Shown piece by piece: positions 11,901-23,700 of a stretch of DNA of 64,000 nucleotides. Below the pieces are notes generated by a model. That model had not been told where the DNA came from. It worked only from the letters and a program-made list of their open reading frames with translations, and made no database searches. A program made the position numbers and the translations under genes. Source of the DNA: Piezodorus guildinii (taxonomy: Eukaryota > Arthropoda > Insecta > Hemiptera > Pentatomidae). Location of the stretch: NCBI GenBank assembly GCA_023052935.1, contig CM041292.1, positions 110,816,436 to 110,880,435 on the forward strand, in the 5' to 3' direction. Within the stretch, counting starts at the first letter, position 1, and every line of letters starts with the position of its first letter.

Positions 11901-14684
11901 GGTGAATAAGGCGGATGTTGGAGAACTTCGTAGCCCAACTCGTGCAGTCGTCGAAGCGTTGGTTGTGCAACGTGTGGTCTGGCGTTATCGTGGAGCAGGA
12001 TCGGCCCCTTCCGATTCATCAATGCTGGGCAAAGACGTTGCAATTTTTGAGTTCCGAGTTCCGCCGCCATTTCTCGTGTGGTTTTGGTTGGGTCTTCTTC
12101 CACTTTTGACCTCAGCTGGTCGTTGTCCAGAGCAAGATGACGGCCCCGACCTTCCTTGTCTTCGAGGTCGAAATCTCCTCTGCGAAACTTCTGGAACCAA
12201 CGCTGCACCGTGCACTCATTAATAGCCCCCTGACCCCACACTTCATTAATATTACGAGCCGTTTGCGCAGCGCTGCGCCCTAATTTAAATTCGTAAAAAT
12301 AAATTTGACGAAAATCGCACTTTGACATTTTCGATTCAAGACCTTTGAACACACTGAACAAAACGATTTTACTAAACAAATTCATGGTGAAAGAGAGGGT
12401 ATTAGATAAGGTTTGTTTTGGTATAATAATGATCAATGTTAGGATTAGCTTTGTTTACACAATTGGAATTAAGATATTGCAATAGAGGAAACCTGCATTA
12501 ATTTTGCATCAACCCAATAAATAATAACTTTATTATTATTAACAAGACCATTCCAAATGTTAAGACCAGACGGGCCCAAAAGACACAAAAAGTATAACAT
12601 TGATGGTCTAAGATCAGAACTGACTAGTTCGACTCACTATGAACACAGTGGAATGTAAAGTGAGAATCCAGGCTGGGATGTTAGAGGAATTCAGTAAAAG
12701 AAAAGGGTAAGGCAGGGAGACTCATTGGCCTGCCTTCTGTTTAATGTAGATTTTGAATAAGTTGTCAATGACTAGCGAATACAGCTGAATGGAACCATTT
12801 TTAGTAAATCAATACAAATCCTGGTATACACAGATGATATTGACATCATTGGGAGATCACTTTGCGGTGTCAGGGAGAATTCTCTGGCTCTCAAACAGTC
12901 TCCGCAGAAGATATGACTGTCTATAAATGAGAGTAAATGATATATGGTTGCTGGCATAAATCCATCACATCCTCAGATCTCAATAGGTAACTACACAATT
13001 GAAACGGTCCAACAACTTGTTCATCTGGGCTTCCAGGTAAATGCCAACAACAAAGTTTCCGAGGAAATAGCTAGGAGGATCCTGAGGGTAAATAAATAAA
13101 TGTTATTTTGGCATGCGTTGGTAACTTGAGTAATCACTTAATCTCCAGGAAAAAAAAAAGAAAAAAAGATTTTGTACAAGATGCTGATTCGCACTGTCCT
13201 CACATATGGAGCAGAAACAAACTGCTGATCTTTGAAAGAAAAGTACTACATCACATTTATGGGCCAGTACGCTCAGGTAAAGATTGGAGAAGGAGGAGTG
13301 AACTGGCCACCATACGTAATGATCAGAATATAGCGCTTAAAATGGGTAGATCATGCAGCCAGGATGTATGAGAGTAGCCTAACTACAAAAATTATGCTGA
13401 TGCATCTAGAAAGAAAAAGAAGAGTTGGAAGAACCTAGACTATGCTGGATGGATGGGTCGACGCAGATGGCAGAGTTCTTCTTGGACTAGCTAACTGGAG
13501 GACAGCTGCAAGAGGGAGAGAGACCAATGGGCAAAGATAATAGAGGAGCCAAGACAGAGATGAGTTGTAGCGCCCATTTACAAGAAGGAGACTAATCTAG
13601 ATTGTTTACTAACACCTAAACCAGATACTGATAAAGAATATATATTGTTTGATCAGTTCTCGACTGTTGATAATTTAAGGTTTTGTTGTTCTCAGGTTTC
13701 AAGTCAATGAATAAACAATTTTATCTATGCGACGTTTCGAGAATTTATTGTTCTCATAATCATGCCTTAACAATGGAAAAAACAAAAAAAACAGAACATT
13801 AATATTATTATACAATAATTAATATATGATATGATGTTATCGTTAGAGATATAGAAAAGAATACATTAAACAATGAATACTCATACAGTAGGTACATAGA
13901 TATTTTAAATTAGGATTTACATTATTATAAAATTACCTACAATTTTGGACAAAATAGTGTCTTAATTAGACATGTGTAGTCTACAAACTTTGAAAGAACA
14001 CTGAAAAATAAAAAAGGAATAGTTCAAGTATGGAAAATTTTCCAGGAATTTATGATGACGTCAGGAGTCTGGGGTATTCTCCTATTGTTGAGTTGTTTTC
14101 ATTTTATTTTGTATTATTATTAAGACGTTTATTTTATTTTTTAAAATTTTAATATGTGTTTATCAAATTTGAGTAACATGCATTAAGGTTTTAGACATCC
14201 AATTTTTTATTTATGGCGCGATTTTTATATTTCTCTATGGTAATCATTTCTTTAAAATTTCGTTTGAAGCTGTTTTTTTCATAATGAATAATTTTGGGTG
14301 AGTGAAATTTGAATGAATGTCCCGTTTTTCTGAAATGAGTAGAGAGGACAGTTTGGTCAGGTTTATTTGGGTTTTTTTTAATTGAAGTCCAGCTATATTT
14401 GTGTTGGTATACTCTCCTTTTTAAATATTGTTCAGATGTTCCAAAATAAGACCTTCTGCATTTGTCTTCGCAAGGTATTTCGTATACTACATTTGATTGA
14501 AGGTATAATTTGTCAGAATCTTTAGTTTTTGTAAATAATTTTGATAAAGATATTTTGATACAATATTAATGTTCTGTTTTTTGTTTTTCCATTGTTAAGG
14601 CATGATTATGAGAACAATAAATTCTCGAAGCGTCGCATAGATAAAATTGTTTATTCATTGAATGAAACCTGAGAACAACAAACA

Positions 14685-14783
<99 letters not shown>

Positions 14784-17700
14784 CCTTAAGTTAAACTTAT
14801 TTAATAATTCAACACAGAAGAAGCCAAACTAATTTAATTGATACACACAAATTAATTTTAAAAGACTCTAAATATAAATTTTACCTTTGGTTGTGACCAA
14901 ATCCATGATCTCTCAACATCAGAAGTACTTAAGGAATTAGATACACCTGATAGTTTAGGTGTGCACTTAAGCTGATTTCCTTCGAAGAGGCTTAAAAAAA
15001 CATAAATAATAATGAAAAGAAAAAAATAAGAAAGAGTAATAATAATTTTAAATAATGTATAATTACGGATTGTATGATGCTTCATTTTTAAAACTGTTTC
15101 TATCATTATCGAACTGTGAATTTCCATTTTGACTTTTTGAATCTGAAATTAAAAAAAAAAATTATTAGTTGATCATATCTTCCTCGGTGATAGAGGAAAC
15201 CATCAAATTTTTTTTTTAAATAGGAGAGTGGCTTGAATAGATAACTTGAAGAAGACAGTGATTAGCAAGGATGTTAACAGTGGTGAAGCACATCAAGTAT
15301 AAATTAACATGTTTTTAAAAATATTGACTAATTATTTTCAAAAATTGATAAATTATTTTATTACATGTCGTTCCGCAGACCCAACAACAGAACGTTCTTC
15401 TGTATAATTATTACATTAAAAAATTTCATCCCGAATATTTATTATTTATCCGTTTATACATTAAATTATATAAATTGTTAAATATCTAATCATGATCTAA
15501 AAAATACAGCAGTTTCAGCATGTTTTTTTCCCTCATTTCTCAGGACTCATAAACAGAAACATGTGTATGAAACAGAAAAATTTAGCTAAGCCTTTTTTTT
15601 CCCAATAAATAATCACTCATAAAAATTGAGCAAAATCAATGATGAATACACCATGCAATCTCCTAACAACTGTTTTAGGATATAGTTATCCAAATCTCTG
15701 GGGTAAACCAAAGAAAGTTAAATACAAATTTTTAATGGTGCTAAAATTGGTAATAACAAATTTATATCGTTTCCCATATTTCCTAAGTAAATATATGTAT
15801 ACAAATACTAGCAGACTCACTTGATTGTTTCATTAATTTCTTAATCTATAAGGACCTTTTTCTTTAATTAATAACAATGGATAATAATAATCATAATCTT
15901 AATTACTACTTACTAAAAGAACTATTATCTTTTTTGAGGGTACCAGCTCTCTGAGGATAGCTAACTCCTATCTGGTTGCCAAACATTATTTCACCATTCA
16001 TTCTTTTATAAGCTCTAGAAATATACAAATGATTCTATTCAAAAATAATTACTTAAAAATTATATCAGTATACAAAAAAAAAAAATTACTTGAGAATTAA
16101 ATAAGTCAAAAAAGTAATATATTTTAAAATTTATTATGTTATCAGATCTTTAAGATTTTAAAAATGGTATAAAACTTTTAAATAGTACTTAATAATAACT
16201 AATATATTTTCATCTAATGTTAAAACATATCTGGCATACCTTTGATATAAATTGTAACCAAATTGAGATAACATGATAACAAATTCCACTTTCAAAAATA
16301 GTTCATATTATTTAAAAAATATTTTAGTGCATATGATATTCCATCAGGCAAACAACTGCAACTGAATGAGCTTTAAAATGACCAAAGGTCCTTTAGATAT
16401 TTGGTTAGGATAAAGGATTTGTTTTTTTAACAAAGATCCTCCCACCTTTAAGTTTAGTCTAGTAAAGCTCAATATTAATTTTTACATTTTAGCAATATAT
16501 TAAATCAGTGACACATTTTTTAAATGGAAAAACTAAACTAAAAAGCAAGTACAGTATAAGAGCATATTATACTAACATTTTTATATTTTATTCTGTATAA
16601 ATAATATAACAATTATTTCCTAGAAATTTTTTTAATGCATCCATTGATTAAATAATGCAATAAATTATTAATTAAAAATTAATCATTTAATATATCAACC
16701 AAAGGATTGAGTCTTAAGTATATGTGCAATTTAATACTTTTATATTAAATTATATTTATCTGACAAACAGCATTACTATATAAATTTATAGAAAAACGTT
16801 CATTAATAATAAGTGAGGATACTTCTGACCATTAGTACATACTGAAGACCCTGTAGGATGAAATCTATTAATTTCGCATCTATGGTGCATGAATTTCATT
16901 CCAATTCTCTGCAACTAAACTCTTTAAATTATAGAAAGCAGCTTTAAATTAAAATTCTGTTTTGGTTCATTATAGATCCATCTTCTAGTTCTTCCAGTAG
17001 TATTTTCTCTAGTATCAACATTTTCTATAATATATATAACTGATTGATCATACCATCTATAAATTCAAAGAATCCCACTCCAACACTATTGGTACAACAC
17101 CTGGCAGGAGTTAACAACAAATAATTAACAATAATAATAATAATGTGAATACCCATTTTTGTTTTTAGACTTTTTTTTAATTGACATTTTTTTACTCCCA
17201 CACCTATAGAACATTTTAACTATACTTAGAATAAAATCAATATTGTAGAGAAAAAAAAAAAAACATATTTCAAAGAAAATATACCATACTGTTAAACAAG
17301 TCAAGTCACACATAGCCAAATGGTTGTATGAATGCTAGTGAGTGGGATCCTCAGAATTTGTAGACTCAATAATGAATTAATTAAAATATATTGACATTTT
17401 AGAAAATAAATCAACTAATTATTGGAGAAAATATGGCTTAGAGAACTAGGAAATATATTATAGTTCTATATATAACTAGGGAATATATTCCTTTATATAT
17501 ACAACTCCCTCTTTGGTACCACATATTAATTTTTTTGAGAATCTGTGGAAACATCTGAAGGATTAAGTCAGAAACCAACATTTTTTCTGCATTCCTTAAT
17601 TTAAAGAGTTGTTACCAAGGAGTGTAACGAAATTCCAATTAATTAAATTAATTCAATTCCACAAGGTCTTTAATTTGTACTAATAGCCAGAGGTATTCTC

Positions 17701-20700
17701 CTTGAACATTAATAAATGTTTCACTATAAAATTTATAGAGTAATGTAGTTGTTTAAATATAATTTAATATAAAATTAATAAAGTGTAAGATAATTTGTCT
17801 CACTCGTTTGGTTGAGTTTTTAAATAATTAAGTTAAAATCTAATCCAAAAAGGGTGTATACCATCACGAATAATTGCATTAAATAGAGTATTCATTGTTA
17901 CATTCAATTTTTGCATGATTAAAAATAATTCATAGGAAGTAATTGCTATTTTTTTTCTTTATTTTATAACAGTGTATAAATACTTTTGATGATGATTGTA
18001 CATATGGAAGAAGAGACAGAGAAAAAATACAAAACTGCTAGACATACCTTACAGCTAAATCAAAAGATGGAAATCTTACAACTGCCATACATCCTGATAT
18101 GAAGGTGATTCGTCCACCACAATTACATGACATAAATTTGAGCTTTTCTTTTAATTTCCCAACAGGAAATCCTTTAGGGAGGTTCCATATCATTACTTCC
18201 ATTGGAGAGTTTTTCCAACTCTTAACAAAAACACAAAAATAAATTAAAATAAACAGGAGAGTTTATTATTACTAGCTAGTTTATTCAATTCATCCTAAAC
18301 TAACTAAATTTCTGAAATTTTAGTTCTGCTTAAATCTGAGCAACTATGAAATATCTTATATAACTCCCAATCCTTACCCGCTCATTATGATGAATTTCTT
18401 CAATACTTTACCCAGAACTTTTACCATATAATTGCAGTATCAGAAACTTGGCTAAAACCCTACATTCCCTCCTCTTCTATTTCCTTACCCGACCACTCCT
18501 TCTTACGTCATGACCGTTTAGGCCGCACTGGCGGAGGCGTCGGTCTCTATGTACATAATAGCCTAGATGTCTCAACCCCATCCGATCATCCTCATATTGA
18601 ATTTATTATCCTTGAAATTATTTGTAACAATCATCCTCTCTTATTTGCAGTAGTGTATCGCCCTCCTTTAGTTCCGTTTGACGCTGCTTTTGAAATCACC
18701 CTCTACAATTACGTTCCTCTCTATAACAAGTCATCTCTGGTGACCTCAACACCAATTTCCTTTCCAACTCCAATGACAAACTGTACCTCGAAAATCTCTT
18801 CTTTTCCCTAAATCTTTTCATTGTACCTTTCTCATCCACCCATCATACTCGTTGTTCAGATACCTGGCTCGACCTTCATGTAATTGATTCAGGACATAGC
18901 CTCCTCTCTTCATCTCAATTACCAGTCCCATTCTTATCCTGTCATGACCTAATAAACATATCATACAATATCCAAACTCCAGCAATCCTTCCTAAAACTA
19001 CAACTTTCCGTAATATCAACTCCCTTACTCGTGAAATCATCCAACCCGATCTTGAAGTCCTAAAGTGGGACGATATATATATTCATGTACATCTATAGAT
19101 TCAATGGTCGATATCCTCACCTCTAACCTTATCAGTATCCTTGACAAACATGCTCCCCTCAAAACCTGCACCTTCCGCCATCGCCCTGCTTGCTCCTTGG
19201 ATGAGTCCAGAAATAAAAGACTTACAAAAGAGGCGTGAGGCTGCCCGTAGACGCTTTAGACGTACTAGACTGACGGAAGACTATCAAGCATTCAGGGCAC
19301 TCCGCAATCTGACTCAGGCAATCATCAGACAAGCAAGATCTAACTACTTTCACGAAACTCTCTTCTCTGCTCCCGATTCAAAATCAAAATGGCAACTCCT
19401 TCGGCAACTATCTCTTTGCAAATCCTCTTCCTCACCATCATATCAAGCCTCACCATTAAATATATATTTTTCATCTTCCTCCTCTGATAATCATTCCCCA
19501 CATTCTTCCGACTTTTCTTCAGTTCCCTCATTTAATCCAGATAATTTATATTTTTCCGATATCACACCAACTGACCTTATCTCCTCTGTAATGAAATCCT
19601 ATACCAACTCTATTGGATTTGATGGAATACCCGTTAAATTATTAAAATTATGCCTTCCCGAAATCCTACCAGTTCTTCTATTCATATATAATTTTTCCCT
19701 CCAAAATTCAATATTTCCATCTACTTGGAAAAAAGCAATATTCCATCCTATCAATAAAACCTCTAATCCTACATCCCCTAAAGACTATCGCCCAATTTCC
19801 ATTCTGTCTAACCTTTCCAAGCCCTTAGAAAGAATAGTTCAATCTCAATTATCTAATTACCTTGAAAAGTCTAAACTTCTTGATCCTCTCCAATCCGGTT
19901 TTCGACCTGGCTTTTCCACACAATCCGCTCTCCTCAAAATCACCAGCGACATACATACTGCTATGGATGAAAAGAAACTGACTGTATTAATACTTCTAGA
20001 CTTTCCAAAAGCTTTTGATTCTATGGACCACTCCATCCTTTTCTCTAAACTAGAATCCCTATCCTTTTCTAACAGCACTATTCGTTGGTTTCACTCATTT
20101 CTCTCTGGTAGAACCCAAGCTGTCACCATTCCTAATCATCCTTTATCTTCCTTTCTTGCCCTTTCCGCAGGTGTGGCCCAGGGTTCAAGTATATCTCCTC
20201 TCCTTTTTAACTCCTATATCAATGACCTTCCCAACTCTATCCACCATTGCTCCCACAATTTGTACGCTGATGATTTCCAGATCTACCTATACTTCTCCCC
20301 CTCTGAGACACAAGTAGCATTTTCGAAGATTCAGGAGGACCTGGATAGAATCAGTGCCTGGGGAAATCTGAATAAACTCAAGCTAAATGCCATGAAGACG
20401 CAAGCAATAGTAATAGGTTCCAATTCCCTGATCAAATCTAATTCCAAATTTCCAAATCTAATCCTTAATAACTACCCAATTACGTTCAGTTCCAGTGTAA
20501 AAAAACCTAGGTATCACCATCGACCAATCCCTCTCCTGGAAACCCCATATTGCCCAAATCTCCCGAAAAACAATAAGTACTCTTAAATTTTTCCATCGCT
20601 CCCGTCATCTCCTTCCCCTATCCACTCGTAAGCTCCTCGTATCCTCACTCATTTTCCCCCACTTTGACTATTGTTGTGCGGTGTATGACGGCCTTCCTGC

Positions 20701-23700
20701 TGTGCTTGAGGACAGACTAAAGCGCATTATGAACATTTCCTTAAGATTTGTCTTTGGTACTTCAGGGAGGTCCCATGTTACCCACTTATACGGTGAATTA
20801 AAGTGGCTCCTCCCCTCAACCCGCAGACAATATTTCCTGGGATCATACCTCTACCAAACTATTAACTCCCAGCATCCTTCCTACATCCACAGTCTCCTTC
20901 AATTTAAATCCTCAATCCACTGTCTTGAAACTAGATCGCGACATTCTGAACTTTACCTTCCTACCCACAGAACCAAAACTTTTGATCGTTCCTTCATTGT
21001 TCGCTCTACCACACTCTGGAATTCACTACCAGTCCATATCCGCCATGCTGCCTCTTTATCCTCATTCAAATCCCAACTTTTCCTATACCTTCTGTCATCC
21101 CAAATAGACGATCAGCAAACGTGATATGTCAATTCTATCTAGAAATCTACATTGAATGAATGAAGATTACTGTCTACTGCTCAAATTTTAATTTGCTTAT
21201 GTTTAACTAGAATTTTATTTTCTCAGAAGATAAAGTTTAGAAGATATATATATTTTTTTTATTAGTTTCTTTTTTTTTTTTTTTTTTTATTTATTTCTTA
21301 TACATAGTATTTTTCCTCATTGCAAATAATTGTAATTTTATTATAATCATTGTAAATAATAATTAATCATGTTTTTTTTTTTGTATGTTGCCAGACATAG
21401 TATATATCCAAATTGTACATACTGTTATTCTTAAGGGACCTAGTCCCAGAATAAAATTTTTTTTCTATTCTATTCTATAACTAAGTAAATATTTTAGTAA
21501 GTATAATACACATACACATAAAAAATTAAAAAATGCTACAAATTATTACTGTTTTCCAATAATTATTTATAGTATTACATTTTATCATATTATATAGCTG
21601 TGAAGGCAATTAACTTATATTATAATAACATATATATAGTTTTCAAGTAATCTAAGAGCTAAAGAAAGACAAACCACCACTCAACTTATAACCAAGGAAA
21701 ATTGGCAATCACGACTGCTAAGTTCAAAATGCTAGTGAGAAGCTTTGGTATTCCTAATTCGTAGGGCAGACCATGGATTTTTTATTAGATATTTGGATTC
21801 TATTATTATTGAAAATTGAAAACAAACCTCAAAATTATAGCAGTCGCATTAAGTTATCTCTGCAAATAGATAATAAGGTAAAGTGCATGTTGTTTACTCT
21901 TACCTCTACTAACATCTTTTTGGAGGGAGGCACTGGATATTAGCATATTGTGAAATAAAAGTTCTTATTTTCAGTAGATTTATTCAATTATGTCATACGT
22001 ACTATTGTTTTAACAGTTACTGATTCTAAAAACAAACTATTCTGCACTTGCCTTACAAAGGTTTCTGTTTGAATGACAAGCCATCCAAATACCTTGCATC
22101 CACTTACCCCTAAAGGCAGGAGTCAATGTACGCTTCTCATTAGCATTTTGTACTTATCAGTTGTGATTGTCAATTTTCCTTGGTTATAAATTGATTGTGT
22201 AGCTGGTTCTGTCTTTTTTTAGCTCTTTGATTACTTGAAAACATTGATAGTTATTTATGCTAGGATTGAAGAAGCTGATGTGAATCAAATCAAATGAAGC
22301 CCACCAAACAGTGACTTTTATTATTAAATCACTTATTTTAAAACAATTTTCCATTTATCTCCATTATCATATATTGTTTCACATTTGATTAGGCTGTCCT
22401 GAAAATAATAAAAGATTTTGTTTTTATTTAAATGCTCCTCTATATAATAAACTGGTTGCTTTAAGTTATTATTATTATTAGGTGAGCTCTACAACCCGCA
22501 ATAGAGTCTTGGCTTCCTCCACTAGCTATCGCCAAGCGTCCCTATCTTGTGCTGCTGCCATCCACTGCCTTACTCCGATGGTCCTTAAATCAGCTGCAAC
22601 ACAATCTGACCACCGCAACCTGGGTCTCCCAACCTTTCGCCAGCCAAACTGCTGCTCCGTCAGTATCTTCTTTGGTATTGAATTATCAAGCATCCGTGCG
22701 AGGTGTCCAGCCCACCTTAACCTTCCTGCCTTGATAATTGCAACAATGTCAGCATCGTTATAGAGGCCATAGATCTCTATATTCCTGCACCTTCTCCATT
22801 GTCCATCCTCACAGGTGGGCCCATAGATTTTTCTAAGGATTTTCCTTTTGAAAGTTAGGAGGTCTCTCTCATTTGCCTTTGTAGTGGTCCAGGTCTCAGA
22901 ACCATAAGTCAGAACAGGGCGGATGAGGGTTTTGTAGAGAATTACCTTAGTGCCTCACGAGACAAGTTTACTTGAAAAGTGTGAGGGGAGTCCATAATAA
23001 CAATGATTCGCTGATATTCTTCTTCTCTGTATTTCCGCTGATATACTGTTGTCACACATTACTTGTGCACCAAGGTATGTGAATTCCGACACTTGTTCGA
23101 ACGTGTAAGGGCCAAATGCTACTTCATTACCAATTTGTCGGGGTGGTTGATTAGACACCGTATATTTGGTCTTGTCTTGGTAGACGATAAGGCCAAGACG
23201 TCTTGCCGCACTATCGAGTGCCAGGAATGCTTGCAATACAGCCTGATATGACCTTCCAATGATGTGAATATCATCAGCATACGCTAGCAGCTGAACTGTT
23301 TAGTTGAATACTGTGCCTGTCGTCTGGATTCCGGATTCTCTTATAGCTTTTTCAAGGTGGAGATTAAAGAGGAGGCATGCCAAGGCATCTCCTTGCTTTA
23401 CTCCTCTTACTGCCGAGAAACCCTGCAATCGTTTTCTTTGGATTTGTACAAAGCATTCAGTGCCTGTCATACTCATCCTGACCAGACGAACAAGTTGAGG
23501 AGGTACGTTCAGTCCGATGAGGGCCTTGTACATTTCTTCCCAATCAATGCTATCATGCGCAGATCTGAAGTCAAGAAACAGTTGATGTGTCTTGAATCCA
23601 TATTCCCTGCCTTTTTCCATAATTCCACGAAGACTGAAAATCTGGTCTATTGTTGACTTCCGTGCATGAATCCACACTGATAGTGTCCAATTTCCCGTTC

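Larger units (their letters stand above)
18385..21478 (+). mobile_element. LINE-A copy 3, the fullest copy (CR1/L2-like non-LTR retrotransposon)
   Basis: Contains, in order, an APE-type endonuclease, a linker, a reverse transcriptase, a C-terminal domain and a 3' UTR. The 3' end has the hairpin GGGACCTAGTCCC, an AATAAA and a short (TTCTA)n tail. The 5' part before the endonuclease (ORF1) is absent. At least two frameshifts break it, one inside the endonuclease near 18,730 and one in a run of A at about 20,500. It lies in a MARF1 intron, antisense to the gene, about 170 bp from the acceptor of exon 5. Confidence 0.9.

Noticed and set aside
11902..12222. Plus-strand frames of 64-106 codons over the mariner
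   Set aside because: They are antisense shadows of the mariner transposase on the minus strand.
13683..14682. Inverted repeats as the TIRs of a DNA transposon
   Set aside because: The interior codes for a GIY-YIG domain of Penelope type and no transposase, so they are better explained as PLE terminal repeats.
14858..15127. A single 89-codon membrane-like protein on the minus strand
   Set aside because: It is two MARF1 exons read through the 76-bp intron 14,991-15,066. The hydrophobic middle is the intron.
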